Assembly: GCF_011761985.1 (NCBI RefSeq)
Contig: NZ_JAASQT010000007.1
Span: 1 to 64,000 of the forward strand
DNA: 64,000 nt
From: Brevundimonas terrae
GTDB taxonomy: Bacteria > Pseudomonadota > Alphaproteobacteria > Caulobacterales > Caulobacteraceae
Reading direction: 5' to 3'
The notes under the pieces are model-generated. The model searched no databases and was not told where the DNA came from. It saw only the letters and a list, made by a program, of their open reading frames with translations. Made by a program: the position numbers and the translations under genes. This document shows, piece by piece, positions 42,769-52,074 of the stretch (its first letter is position 1; each line of letters begins with the position of its first letter).

Positions 42769-42784
42769 TTTATACTTTCCTTAT
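42769..42784 (+). promoter_or_regulatory. KdpE-box-like site upstream of the kdp operon
   Basis: TTTATACTTTCCTTAT closely resembles the T-rich KdpE-binding sequence of the E. coli kdpFABC promoter (recalled as TTTATACTTTTTTTACA). It lies about 80 bases before the first small ORF of the operon, and KdpE is encoded at 50997-51683. Activation under potassium limitation is inferred. Confidence 0.7.
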
Positions 42785-42865
42785 GTCGGTGACGGCCAAT
42801 CCGTATGGTCCGCTTACGGCCTTGAGGCGTCTTCTCCGGTTCTCAGTCGAACTGGAGGTATCGGC

Positions 42866-42949
42866 ATGGCCGATGTGATTTTTCTGGCGATCGGCGGTGG
42901 GGCTTTTCTGGCCTTTGCCGCGCTTGCCGCTGCATTGAAGAGGATGTGA
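42866..42949 (+). CDS. 27-residue single-helix membrane peptide upstream of kdpF
   Basis: A 27-residue peptide starting MADVIFLAIGGG and ending ALKRM, essentially one hydrophobic helix with a basic C-terminal end. GGAGG lies seven bases upstream of the ATG. It is too short for normal gene calls. It ends two bases before kdpF, so the two are probably co-translated. It resembles small membrane ORFs seen ahead of kdpF in other genomes; function unknown. Confidence 0.6.
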   Translation: MADVIFLAIGGGAFLAFAALAAALKRM

Positions 42950-42951
42950 GC

Positions 42952-43038
42952 ATGTGGCTGAACATCCTCTGGGGGGCCGGTGCCCTCGTGATTGCAGTCT
43001 ATATGGTGGCGGCACTTTTGCGCCCCGAGCGGTTCTGA
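42952..43038 (+). CDS. kdpF: Potassium-transporting ATPase subunit KdpF
   Basis: A 28-residue single-helix protein ending AALLRPERF, the hallmark C terminus of KdpF. It stabilises the KdpABC complex in the inner membrane. It lies 16 bases before kdpA. Confidence 0.88.
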   Translation: MWLNILWGAGALVIAVYMVAALLRPERF

Positions 43039-43054
43039 GCGGGGCCGTTAGTTC

Positions 43055-44767
43055 ATGAATATTCAAGGATGGGCGGAGATCGCCCTGACCCTCGGTTTGG
43101 CTGTCGCACTGGCCTGGCCGCTGGGGATCTATATGTCGCGCGTCTGGAATGGCGAGCGGACGTGGCTTGATCCGTTGATGAAGCCGGTCGAGGGCCTGTT
43201 TTATCGTGCCGCAGGGGTGGACCCGACACGCAGCCAGGGCTGGTTCGGTTATGCGGGTGCTCTGCTGGCGTTCAATCTCGTAGGCTTTGTGGTGTTGTAC
43301 GGACTGTTACGCCTTCAGGGCGTGCTGCCGATGAACCCGCAAGGGTTTGATGGCCTTAGCCCGCATCTGGCCTTCAATACGGCGGTCAGCTTTGTCACCA
43401 ATACCAACTGGCAGAGCTATGGCGGTGAAACGACCGTCTCGACCTTTAGCCAGATGGTCGGTCTGACGGTGCAGAATTTCGTTTCGGCAGCCACCGGCGC
43501 GACCATTGCGGCGGCACTGGCCCGTGCGTTCTTGGCCAATCGTGGCACGGGCGTCGGTAATTTCTGGGCCGATCTGACCCGTACCACGCTCTATGTACTG
43601 CTGCCGCTGGCCTTTGTGGTGGCTGTGGTTCTGGCTGGTCTGGGCGTGGTTCAGTCGCTGGCGGCCTCGGTGCAGGCGACTACGGTTGAAGGTGGCCAAC
43701 AGACGATCAGCCTGTTCCCGACCGCCAGCCAGCTGGCGATCAAGCAGTTGGGCATCAACGGCGGTGGCGTGTTCAACGTCAACTCGGCGCACCCGCTGGA
43801 AAACCCGACACCGCTGACGAACCTGATTACGGCGATCTGTATCAATGTGATGGGCTGGGCGGCCTTCTTTGCCTTTGGCCGCAGTGTCATGGCGCAAAAG
43901 GATGTGCGGGCGCTGGTCATGGCGGCAGTGCTTCTGCTGGGGACGGCCGGTGCTGCGCTTTATATCATCGAAAGCCAGCCTGCTCCGGCGCTGGTTGCCG
44001 CCAGCGTTGAGACATCGATGGGCAATATGGAAGGCAAGGAGGTCCGCTTTGGCGTGCCGTCTTCCGTCGCTTGGGCGATGCAGACCACAGGGGCTTCCAA
44101 CGGCTCGGTCAACTCCATGCATGCCAGCTATATGCCGCTGGGTGGCGCGGTGACCATGTTCCTGATGCAACTGGGCGAGATACTGCCCGGAGGGATCGGG
44201 TCGGGCATTGCCGTGATGGTGCTGATGGCCATGCTGTCGGTGTTTGTGGCGGGCCTGATGGTCGGGCGCACACCTGAATATCTGGGCAAGAAGATCGAGG
44301 CCCGCGAAATCCAGTTTGCCATGCTGGCCGTGCTGGTGGTGCCTTTGTCGGTGCTGGGCTTTTCGGCCATTGCTGCGGTCCTGCCACAAGCCTTGGCGGG
44401 TCTTCTGAACAAGGGGCCGCACGGCCTGTCGGAAATCCTCTATGCCTATACATCGGCGACGGGGAATAACGGCTCGGCCTTTGCGGGTCTGACGGCCAAC
44501 GCGCCGTGGTGGAACACCACTCTGGGGCTGGCCATGCTGCTGGGGCGCTTTGTGCCGGCGATGGCCGTTCTGGCTGTGGCGGGTGCTCTGGTGGCCAAGC
44601 CTCGACTGGCACCGTCCACGGGCACACTGCCGACCCATGGCTCGCTGTTTATCGGTCTTGTGATCGGGGTGATCCTGATCCTTGGCGGCCTGCAGTTCTT
44701 CCCCGCCCTTTCGCTGGGTCCGATCGTGGAGCATTTCGACATGCTTCAGGTCGTGGCCCGCTTCTGA
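43055..44767 (+). CDS. kdpA: Potassium-transporting ATPase potassium-binding subunit KdpA
   Basis: A 570-residue membrane protein related to Trk/Ktr channels, with about ten transmembrane segments. Selectivity-filter regions are visible at [39 protein letters not shown] and [14 protein letters not shown]. It binds and conducts K+ in the KdpFABC pump. Full length for the family. KdpB follows after 18 bases. Confidence 0.96.
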   Translation: MNIQGWAEIALTLGLAVALAWPLGIYMSRVWNGERTWLDPLMKPVEGLFYRAAGVDPTRSQGWFGYAGALLAFNLVGFVVLYGLLRLQGVLPMNPQGFDGLSPHLAFNTAVSFVTNTNWQSYGGETTVSTFSQMVGLTVQNFVSAATGATIAAALARAFLANRGTGVGNFWADLTRTTLYVLLPLAFVVAVVLAGLGVVQSLAASVQATTVEGGQQTISLFPTASQLAIKQLGINGGGVFNVNSAHPLENPTPLTNLITAICINVMGWAAFFAFGRSVMAQKDVRALVMAAVLLLGTAGAALYIIESQPAPALVAASVETSMGNMEGKEVRFGVPSSVAWAMQTTGASNGSVNSMHASYMPLGGAVTMFLMQLGEILPGGIGSGIAVMVLMAMLSVFVAGLMVGRTPEYLGKKIEAREIQFAMLAVLVVPLSVLGFSAIAAVLPQALAGLLNKGPHGLSEILYAYTSATGNNGSAFAGLTANAPWWNTTLGLAMLLGRFVPAMAVLAVAGALVAKPRLAPSTGTLPTHGSLFIGLVIGVILILGGLQFFPALSLGPIVEHFDMLQVVARF

Positions 44768-44785
44768 TCCCCAGCGGATATTTCC

Positions 44786-46852
44786 ATGACACATGTCACA
44801 CTCAATCCGGCTGACCAGCCTTCATCCTCCTCTGTCGGGGGTGGACTGGATGCGGCCATGTTCAAGCGGGCGCTTGCGGATGCCTTCGCCAAGCTGAATC
44901 CTGTCAAACTGGTGAAAAATCCGGTGATCTTCTCCACCTGGATCGTGGCCCTTCTGGCGACGGTTTCGGCGGTGGTGGCGGCCACGTCGGGGCAGGCGGC
45001 GGGCTTTGCGGTGCAACTGGCGCTTTGGCTGTGGGCCACCGTGCTGTTCGCTAACTTTGCCGAGAGCATCGCCGAGGGGCGGGGCAAGGCCGCAGCCGAC
45101 AGCCTGCGCGCTGCCCGCGTTACCACCAAGGCCAAGCTGATTATCGACACGACCACGGGCACTGTGGTGCCGACACCGGCGCACCAGCTGGAAGTGGGCG
45201 CTCTGGTACTGGTCGAGGCGGGCGATGTCGTTCCCTCCGACGGCGAGATCGTCGAGGGCGTGGCCTCGGTCAACGAGGCCGCCATCACCGGCGAGAGTGC
45301 GCCGGTTATCCGCGAAAGCGGTGGCGACCGTTCGGCCGTTACCGGCGGGACCACGGTGGTTTCGGACTGGATCAAGGTGCGTATCACCTCGGCTCCCGGT
45401 GCGACCTTCCTTGACCGGATGATCGCCATGGTCGAAGGCGCGGACCGTCGTAAAACGCCAAACGAACTGGCCCTGTCGGTCCTGCTGGCAGGCCTGACCC
45501 TGATCTTCCTGATCGCGGTGGCGGCCCTGCTGGGGCTGGGCGCCTATTCGGGCATCAAGCTGGACCCGATTGTGCTGGGTGCGCTGTTTATCACCCTGAT
45601 CCCGACGACCATTGGCGGGCTTTTGTCGGCGGTCGGTATTGCAGGCATGGACCGTCTGCTGAAGGTCAATGTGCTGGCGACCTCTGGCCGTGCCGTAGAG
45701 GCGGCAGGCGACGTTGACACCCTGCTGCTCGACAAGACCGGCACCATCACCTTTGGCAACCGTATGGCCACAGAGGTCATCCCCGTACCGGGGGTGAGGC
45801 CCGAAGTGGCCATGCGCGCTGCCATCATGGCCTCGCTGGCCGACGAGACGCCCGAAGGCCGTTCCATCGTCGAGCTGGGCCGCAATGCAGGTGTCACGGG
45901 TGACATGCCCATCGGAGCCAAGACCATTCCCTTTACCGCCGTGACCCGCCAGTCGGGGCTGGAAGCCGATGGCCGTTCGTGGCGCAAGGGTGCGGTGGAT
46001 GCGGTGCTGAAGTCTCTGGGGCTGGTCGAGCAGGATGCCCCGAGCGAGTTCCGCGCGGCTGTGGACCGTATTGCCCGTTCGGGCGGCACGCCTCTGGCGG
46101 TGGTAGAAAACGATACCCTGATCGGCGTCATCCATCTGAAGGATGTGGTGAAGCCAGGGGTCAAGGCCCGCTTTGCCGACCTGCGTCGCATGGGCCTGCG
46201 TACCGTGATGATTACCGGCGATAATCCGGTAACAGCGGCGGCCATTGCCTCCGAGGCCGGTGTTGACGACTTCCTGTCCGAAGCCACGCCCGAGGACAAG
46301 ATGCGCCTGATCAAGGCTGAGCAGGCCAAGGGGCGGATGGTGGCCATGTGCGGGGACGGGGCAAACGATGCACCGGCTCTGGCTCAGGCCGATGTCGGTG
46401 TGGCCATGCAGACCGGCGCACAGGCCGCCCGCGAGGCTGGCAACATGGTCGATCTGGACAGTGATCCCACCAAGGTCATCGAGATTGTCGAGGTCGGCAA
46501 ACAGTTGCTGATCACGCGTGGTGCCCTGACCACCTTCTCCATCGCCAATGATGTGGCCAAGTATTTTGCCATCATCCCTGCAATGTTTGTGGTCGGCCTG
46601 CCGTCACTGGCGGCGCTGAACGTGATGCATCTGTCCAGCCCGCAAAGCGCCATCCTGTCCGCGGTTATCTTCAATGCGCTGGTGATCGTGGCCCTGATCC
46701 CGCTGGCCCTGCGTGGTGTGAAATACCGTGCCATCGGGGCATGCAAGCTGCTGGGCCGGAACCTGCTCATTTATGGTCTGGGCGGTCTGGTCGCGCCGTT
46801 TATCGGCATCAAGCTCATCGACATGGCCATCACAGCGCTGGGTCTGGCCTGA
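44786..46852 (+). CDS. kdpB: Potassium-transporting P-type ATPase subunit KdpB
   Basis: A 688-residue P-type ATPase. The phosphorylation site is D316 in [11 protein letters not shown]. The actuator motif is [10 protein letters not shown] and the hinge is [20 protein letters not shown]. It hydrolyses ATP to drive K+ through KdpA. Full length. Its TGA shares one base with the ATG of a 49-residue ORF. Confidence 0.96.
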   Translation: MTHVTLNPADQPSSSSVGGGLDAAMFKRALADAFAKLNPVKLVKNPVIFSTWIVALLATVSAVVAATSGQAAGFAVQLALWLWATVLFANFAESIAEGRGKAAADSLRAARVTTKAKLIIDTTTGTVVPTPAHQLEVGALVLVEAGDVVPSDGEIVEGVASVNEAAITGESAPVIRESGGDRSAVTGGTTVVSDWIKVRITSAPGATFLDRMIAMVEGADRRKTPNELALSVLLAGLTLIFLIAVAALLGLGAYSGIKLDPIVLGALFITLIPTTIGGLLSAVGIAGMDRLLKVNVLATSGRAVEAAGDVDTLLLDKTGTITFGNRMATEVIPVPGVRPEVAMRAAIMASLADETPEGRSIVELGRNAGVTGDMPIGAKTIPFTAVTRQSGLEADGRSWRKGAVDAVLKSLGLVEQDAPSEFRAAVDRIARSGGTPLAVVENDTLIGVIHLKDVVKPGVKARFADLRRMGLRTVMITGDNPVTAAAIASEAGVDDFLSEATPEDKMRLIKAEQAKGRMVAMCGDGANDAPALAQADVGVAMQTGAQAAREAGNMVDLDSDPTKVIEIVEVGKQLLITRGALTTFSIANDVAKYFAIIPAMFVVGLPSLAALNVMHLSSPQSAILSAVIFNALVIVALIPLALRGVKYRAIGACKLLGRNLLIYGLGGLVAPFIGIKLIDMAITALGLA

Positions 46853-47001
46853 TGCGTCCGTTCCACCGTTTCCTTGTGCGACTGGTGATCGCTTTTTCTC
46901 TTGTCGTGCTCATCGGGACGCTTTTGCAGCGCGCCAGCACGATGTCCGAGCCGACCGGCCAAACGGCGGCAGTTTCATCTTTGGAATCCGAACATGCGTA
47001 A
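46852..47001 (+). CDS. 49-residue membrane peptide inside the kdp operon
   Basis: A 49-residue peptide starting [20 protein letters not shown], a basic N terminus and one hydrophobic helix, then a polar tail. The ATG overlaps the last base of the kdpB stop, and the end overlaps the torF start by eight bases, so it fits translational coupling through the operon. No family recognised. Confidence 0.5.
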   Translation: MRPFHRFLVRLVIAFSLVVLIGTLLQRASTMSEPTGQTAAVSSLESEHA

Positions 47002-47731
47002 GAAAATCCATGCCCCCGTTGTGGGTATCAACAATGCAATCTTTGGCATCGGTTGTGCCGCAGCCCTGATCGGGGTGGGTCTGTTTGGCGAAGCCCAAGC
47101 CGAGGAGGCCGCCAATCCCAAAATCAGCTTTAACGCGGCTATCACCTCAGACTATGCGTTTCGCGGTGTCAGCCAGACTATGGAAGACCCAGCAGTTCAG
47201 GCAGGTGTCGATGTCACCCACGGTATTTTCTATACCGGAGTATGGGCCTCGAATGTTGATTTCGGTGACGGTGAAACCGATGCCGAGGTGGACCTTTATG
47301 CCGGTGTCCGTCCCCAGTTCGCTGGCCTTAACTGGGACCTCGGCGTGGTCGGTTATCTCTATACCGGACAGCCTGACGGGGCCGACTATAACTATGCCGA
47401 GTTAAAGGCCGCTGCGTCGCGAAATGTGGGGCCCGCCACCCTCGGTGCCGCCGTTTATTACTCGCCCGACTTCTTCGGAGCATCCGAGGACGAGGCCACC
47501 TATGCCGAGATCAATGCCAGTTACCCCGCGCATGAACGGGTGACGGTCTCGGGTGCGGTTGGCCAGCAATGGGTGTCGTCCGACCTTGACTATATGACGT
47601 GGAATCTGGGCGCAGCATGGCAGGCGACGGATCATCTGGTGCTGGACCTGCGCTATCATGACACCGACGGGCACGATCTTGGCCAGACCTATGACAGTCG
47701 GGTCATCCTCAGCCTGAAGGCGGTGCTGTGA
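46994..47731 (+). CDS. TorF family putative porin (gcw_chp)
   Basis: A 245-residue outer-membrane protein. The signal peptide ends near GEAQAEEA, about residue 36. Mature protein motifs SFNAAITSDYAFRGVSQTME, VDLYAGVRPQFAGLNWDLGV and DLRYHDTDGHDLGQTYDSRV are typical of the TorF/gcw_chp family of 12-14-strand beta-barrels. It sits between kdpB and kdpC, its stop overlapping the kdpC ATG by one base. This implies co-expression with the K+ pump, perhaps letting K+ or a counter-ion through the outer membrane. Confidence 0.88.
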   Translation: MRKKIHAPVVGINNAIFGIGCAAALIGVGLFGEAQAEEAANPKISFNAAITSDYAFRGVSQTMEDPAVQAGVDVTHGIFYTGVWASNVDFGDGETDAEVDLYAGVRPQFAGLNWDLGVVGYLYTGQPDGADYNYAELKAAASRNVGPATLGAAVYYSPDFFGASEDEATYAEINASYPAHERVTVSGAVGQQWVSSDLDYMTWNLGAAWQATDHLVLDLRYHDTDGHDLGQTYDSRVILSLKAVL

Positions 47732-48321
47732 TGCTGAACCATATTCGTCCGGCGCTTGTGATGGTCGTTCTGTTCACTGGCCTGCTGGGGGTTGCCTATC
47801 CGCTGGCCGTGACGGGGGTGGCGCAAGCGGCCTTTCCCTCACAAGCCAATGGCAGTCTGGTAAAGGATACAGGTGGAAAGGTTGTCGGCTCGGCTCTGGT
47901 GGGACAGGCTTTTGTCCAACCGGCCTATCTGCATCCGCGCCCGTCGGCAGCCGGTAACGGTTATGATGCCTCCGCATCCTCGGGCACCAATATGGGCCCG
48001 TTGAATGCTGATCTGACAGCGCGCGTCAAAGACGATACGGCCAGACTGAAGGCTGAAAACCCGACAGGCGCTATCCCTGCCGATGCGGTGACGGCCTCTG
48101 CATCGGGCCTAGACCCGCATGTGTCGCCGCAATACGCTGCGTTCCAGATTTCGCGAATTGCGAAGGCGCGGGGCGTCAAGGAGGCACAGGTGCGCGAGGT
48201 CATCGAAAACCATATCGAAGGCCGTACATTTGGCGTGCTGGGACAACCGCGCGTCAATGTTCTGCTGACCAACAGGGCGCTGGATGCGCGCCTTGGCCGA
48301 CCGGACGCCTCAAGCGAATGA
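47731..48321 (+). CDS. kdpC: Potassium-transporting ATPase subunit KdpC
   Basis: A 196-residue protein with one N-terminal transmembrane helix (residues 8-28) and a soluble domain. It has QPAYLHPRPSAAGNGYDASA, SSGTNMGPLN and the C-terminal GRTFGVLGQPRVNVLLTN. KdpC helps nucleotide binding in the complex. ATG 47731 is preferred over GTG 47728. The kdpD ATG overlaps its stop by four bases. Confidence 0.95.
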   Translation: MLNHIRPALVMVVLFTGLLGVAYPLAVTGVAQAAFPSQANGSLVKDTGGKVVGSALVGQAFVQPAYLHPRPSAAGNGYDASASSGTNMGPLNADLTARVKDDTARLKAENPTGAIPADAVTASASGLDPHVSPQYAAFQISRIAKARGVKEAQVREVIENHIEGRTFGVLGQPRVNVLLTNRALDARLGRPDASSE

Positions 48322-50987
48322 TCTCCCCCGTCCTTCCCAAAGAAGGCACTTTGGCCGCCCCGCGAAAGCGTGGGCGGCTGAAGGTTTTTCTCGGCATGTC
48401 ACCGGGTGTGGGCAAGACCTACGAGATGCTGCGCGCCGCACGCCGCCGCAAGGTCGAGGGGGCGGACGTGGTGGTCGGTGTGGTGGAAACCCATGGCCGC
48501 AAGGAGACTTCCAGCCTGTTGCGCGGTCTGGAGGTCATGGCCAGAAAGCCCATGACCTATCGCGAGCGGACCCTGCTCGAATTCGATATTGATGCGGCCA
48601 TTGCCCGCCGTCCGGACCTGTTGCTGGTTGACGAATACGCCCATTCCAATGCGCCCGGTTCACGCCACCCCAAACGCTGGCAGGATGTCGAGGAAATACT
48701 GGATGCGGGCATCGAGGTCTGGACCACCTTAAACGTCCAGCACCTTGAAAGCCTGTCGGATGTGGTGCTGCGCATTACCGGCGTGCGCCAAAGAGAGAGC
48801 GTGCCCGACAGCGCCCTGTCACGTGCCGACGACATCGAACTGGTGGACATTACGCCCGAGGAACTGCGCAAGCGGTTGGCCGAGGGCAAGGTCTATGTGC
48901 CGGAGACGGCGCGGCTGGCATCGGACAACTTCTTCAAGCTGGAAAACCTGACGGCGTTGCGCGAACTAGCGCTGAGGCGTGCCGCCCAGACGGTGGACGA
49001 TCAGTTGACCGCCCGCCTCAGGGAACAAGGCGCATCGGGACCGTGGGCGGCGGGCGAGCGGATTATGGTTCTGGTAACCGGCGACACCATGGCGGCCCCA
49101 CTGGTACGAACCGGGCGGCGTCTTTCGGACATGATGATGGATGCCCAGTGGACGGTGGCCCATGTGGACCGTCCCTCGGCCTCGCATCATGGTGTGGGAT
49201 CGACGGGCAAGCTGTCGGATGCCCTGAAGCTGGCGGAACAACTGGGCGCACGCACTGCGGTCTTGAGCGGCGACGACGTAGTGCGGGCCGTTCTCGACTA
49301 TGCCCATAGCAACCATGTGACCCAGATTGTGCTGTCCAAGGGGCGCGACAGCCGCCTGTCCGAATGGCTGGGGCGCTCGTTGGCCGCAGAGTTGTTAAGG
49401 CAGGCGCACGGGATCGCGATCCACATTATTACCGACGGTCAGGACCCACAGACGGAGCCGCGGCATGTGCCCGCGCCCAGAAGCCGCGACGGCTGGCGCG
49501 GCTATGCGGTGGGCGTGGCCTGTGTGGTGGCGGCGACGGCTCTTGCCCTGTTGTTGGACCGCACATTCGAGCGGGTGGACCTCGGGGTTATTTACCTGAC
49601 AGCCGTGCTGGCGGCGGGGGCAATCTATGGTCTGCGCCCTGCATTGGCGGCGGCCATCGTGGCCTTCCTGACCTATAATTTTCTGTTCCTGCAGCCACAG
49701 TTCAGTTTTGCCATCGGCTCGCCAACAGATGTGCTGACGCTGTTGGTGTTCTTGGGGGTGGCCCTGACCACAGGGGCGCTGGCGGGGCGTGTGCGCGAAC
49801 AGGCCCGCGCGGCCCAGAGACGGGCGTCTGCGGTTTCGGCCCTTCTGGCCGCCAGCCAAAGCCTGAGCGGCATTGGCGACCGTAGTGAAGCGGCCCGTAT
49901 TCTGGCCGAACAGACCTCGGCAGCGGCAGGCAGCGGCGCGGCTGTGTTGTTACCGCATGAGGGCGAACTGGCTGTGGTGGCGGGGACGCCGCATAAACCC
50001 GATCTGGATGCAGAAGCCATGGCTGCGGCCCGCTGGGCGTGGGAAAAGGGCGAACCGGCGGGTTTCGGTACGGGAACCCTGCCGCAGGTGCGCTGGACCT
50101 TCCACCCGTTGCAAGGGGTGCGCGCCCGTGTCGGGGTGGCCGGCATTGTGGCGACGGCTTTGGCGTCGGGATCGGACGAGGAAAAACTGGCTCTGGCTCT
50201 GCTGGATCAAGGGGCCGTGGCGCTGGAACGTGCCGATCTGGCCGAACAGGCGCTCGAGACCGAAACCCTGCTGCGTACCGACCGTTTCAGGGATGCGCTG
50301 ATGAACTCGGTCAGCCATGACCTGCGCACGCCTCTGTCCACGGTTCTGGGGGCGTCGACCACCCTGATCGATCTGGGTGACAAGCTGAAGCCTGCGGTCC
50401 GCGCCGATCTTTTACTGTCCATCCGCGAAGAGGCGGAGCGCCTGAGCCGCTATGTGGGCGACCTGCTGGATATGAGCCGTCTGGAAGGCGGTGGTCTGAA
50501 TATCCGTAGCGACTGGATCGATGTGCGCGATGTTCTGAACGCGGCGGCCAAGCGGGTTTCACGCCGGTTGGGTGATCGTAAACTGGTCCGTGATTTTCCG
50601 GACCGTCTCAGTCTGGTGATGGTTGATCAGGGACTGCTGGAACAGGCGCTGGTCAATATTCTGGAAAACGCGATCACCTATAGCCCCGATGGCTCCAATA
50701 TCGAACTGGCGGCCTATGAAGATCGAGGCGCGGTGGTGATTTCGATCGAGGACGAGGGCAAGGGTATCCCGACCAGCGAACTGGAACGGGTTTTCGACAA
50801 GTTCCGGCGTATGGAAGTACCGTCTGACCGCACCAAGGGGGCAGGGCTGGGCTTGGCGATATCCAAGGGCTTTATCGAGGCCATGAACGGACGGATTGCA
50901 GCGGCTAGCCCGATCATGGACGGCAAGGGCACACGCATCCTGATCCGTCTGCCCAAGGCCATCGCCACCCATCCGAACCTGCTCTAG
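48318..50987 (+). CDS. kdpD: Osmosensitive potassium sensor histidine kinase KdpD
   Basis: An 889-residue sensor kinase. The N-terminal KdpD domain has Walker A GMSPGVGKT (26-34) and LLVDEYAHSNAPGS. A UspA-like domain follows, then a four-helix DUF4118 membrane domain near residues 395-500, a GAF-like region, the phosphoacceptor H667 in SVSHDLRTPLS, and a C-terminal ATPase domain (NILENAITYSPDG, DEGKGIP). It senses K+ limitation and phosphorylates KdpE. Full length. Confidence 0.95.
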   Translation: MISPVLPKEGTLAAPRKRGRLKVFLGMSPGVGKTYEMLRAARRRKVEGADVVVGVVETHGRKETSSLLRGLEVMARKPMTYRERTLLEFDIDAAIARRPDLLLVDEYAHSNAPGSRHPKRWQDVEEILDAGIEVWTTLNVQHLESLSDVVLRITGVRQRESVPDSALSRADDIELVDITPEELRKRLAEGKVYVPETARLASDNFFKLENLTALRELALRRAAQTVDDQLTARLREQGASGPWAAGERIMVLVTGDTMAAPLVRTGRRLSDMMMDAQWTVAHVDRPSASHHGVGSTGKLSDALKLAEQLGARTAVLSGDDVVRAVLDYAHSNHVTQIVLSKGRDSRLSEWLGRSLAAELLRQAHGIAIHIITDGQDPQTEPRHVPAPRSRDGWRGYAVGVACVVAATALALLLDRTFERVDLGVIYLTAVLAAGAIYGLRPALAAAIVAFLTYNFLFLQPQFSFAIGSPTDVLTLLVFLGVALTTGALAGRVREQARAAQRRASAVSALLAASQSLSGIGDRSEAARILAEQTSAAAGSGAAVLLPHEGELAVVAGTPHKPDLDAEAMAAARWAWEKGEPAGFGTGTLPQVRWTFHPLQGVRARVGVAGIVATALASGSDEEKLALALLDQGAVALERADLAEQALETETLLRTDRFRDALMNSVSHDLRTPLSTVLGASTTLIDLGDKLKPAVRADLLLSIREEAERLSRYVGDLLDMSRLEGGGLNIRSDWIDVRDVLNAAAKRVSRRLGDRKLVRDFPDRLSLVMVDQGLLEQALVNILENAITYSPDGSNIELAAYEDRGAVVISIEDEGKGIPTSELERVFDKFRRMEVPSDRTKGAGLGLAISKGFIEAMNGRIAAASPIMDGKGTRILIRLPKAIATHPNLL

Positions 50988-50996
50988 ATTATCGCC

Positions 50997-51683
50997 ATGT
51001 CCGCTGTGCGCCCCCAGATTCTGGTTATCGACGACGAACCGCAAATCCACCGCTTTTTGTCTCCGGCGCTGGATGCTGTGGGCTATGAGCCGCGCCGTGC
51101 CGATAGCGGTCAGGAAGGTTTACGGGCCATTGCCCTGTGGAATCCCGACGCGGTGGTGTTGGACCTCGGCTTGCCGGACATGGACGGCAAGGATGTGCTG
51201 TCGCGCGCGCGTGAATTCTATGCAGGCCCGATCATCATCCTGTCCGCACGAGACAAGGAGGCCGAGAAGATCGCCGCGCTTGATCTTGGGGCCAATGACT
51301 ATGTCGAAAAGCCTTTCGGTGTCGGAGAATTACTGGCCCGCCTTCGCGCCAACTTGCGCCAGTTTTCACAACGCACCGAACCCGTCGGCCCGATGACGAT
51401 AGGCGATGTGGTTATCGATCTGGATCATCGCCGGATCACACGCGGCGGCATCCCCGTGCGCGTGACGCCCAAGGAATATGACGTCCTCGCCTATCTGGCC
51501 CGTAATGCAGGCAAGGTGGTCGGCCACAAAGACCTGCTCACCGCCGTCTGGGGCAAGGCCCACGCTGACGACACCCAATATCTGCGGGTAGTCGTAGGGC
51601 AACTCCGCCAGAAGCTGGAAAAAGACCCGACGCAACCCGGCTTCATCCTGACCGAACCGGGAGTAGGGTACCGCTTGCTCTAA
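50997..51683 (+). CDS. kdpE: Potassium response regulator KdpE
   Basis: A 228-residue OmpR-type regulator. The receiver domain has the acidic pair in VIDDEP, phosphoacceptor D56 (VVLDLGLPDMDG) and switch lysine in VEKPFGVGE. The C-terminal winged helix includes RVTPKEYDVLAYLARNAGKV and YLRVVVGQLRQKLE. It probably binds the KdpE-like box at 42769-42784. Last gene of the operon. Confidence 0.95.
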   Translation: MSAVRPQILVIDDEPQIHRFLSPALDAVGYEPRRADSGQEGLRAIALWNPDAVVLDLGLPDMDGKDVLSRAREFYAGPIIILSARDKEAEKIAALDLGANDYVEKPFGVGELLARLRANLRQFSQRTEPVGPMTIGDVVIDLDHRRITRGGIPVRVTPKEYDVLAYLARNAGKVVGHKDLLTAVWGKAHADDTQYLRVVVGQLRQKLEKDPTQPGFILTEPGVGYRLL

Positions 51684-52074
51684 GCGGTTCCAGAGACTGC
51701 AAACGCAGTGGGCTTACGCAGGCTTAAGTGATTTCGACAAAAATGTCGGGACCCGTTAAGAGCTGCTCACTTGGAGCCCTCAATCGTTGGGCTTTAGAAT
51801 TTGACCACTTAAGCAGACCACTTAAGAGCTGCTCAAATCGGGCCGAAATCAATTAAGACCTGCTCGCCGACTTTAAACGTCACGGCATATACCACTTAAG
51901 ACCTGCGCATCCTGCAGATTTGGTGATCCAGATTTCCGGAAGCTGAAATTGTACCGTCCCGGAACGGATGAAGAGACACGGTTTTATTGCGGGATTGTCG
52001 CGCGGATATCTTTCAGCTTTGCCTTTAGCTTCGTGAACGGACGCTAAGCGCCACCTTGGTAAAGAGGGGCGTTA
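51684..52074. repeat. Non-coding spacer with four to five degenerate direct repeats
   Basis: 391 bases without a credible gene. A motif close to ACTTAAGAnCTGCTC recurs: TTAAGAGCTGCTC (51756-51768), ACCACTTAAG (51804-51813), ACCACTTAAGAGCTGCTC (51817-51834), AATTAAGACCTGCTC (51851-51865) and ACCACTTAAGACCTGC (51891-51906). TGTCGGGACC (51744-51753) precedes the first copy and recurs on the other strand at 62870-62879. No clear terminator follows kdpE. The promoter for the next gene should lie near 51980-52060; no Pho box was recognised. Confidence 0.65.

Noticed and set aside
43307..46135. Long minus-strand open frames opposite kdpA and kdpB
   Set aside because: Both lie antisense to full-length kdp genes with catalytic motifs; composition is His/Arg/Gln-rich, typical of shadow frames.
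51744..51906. CRISPR array
   Set aside because: Repeat units are short and degenerate, spacers are unequal and as short as a few bases, and no cas genes are present.
51980..52074. Pho box upstream of the presumed phosphorus locus
   Set aside because: CTTTCAGCT and CTTTAGCTT are repeated but 13 bases apart, and they do not match the CTGTCAT half-site.
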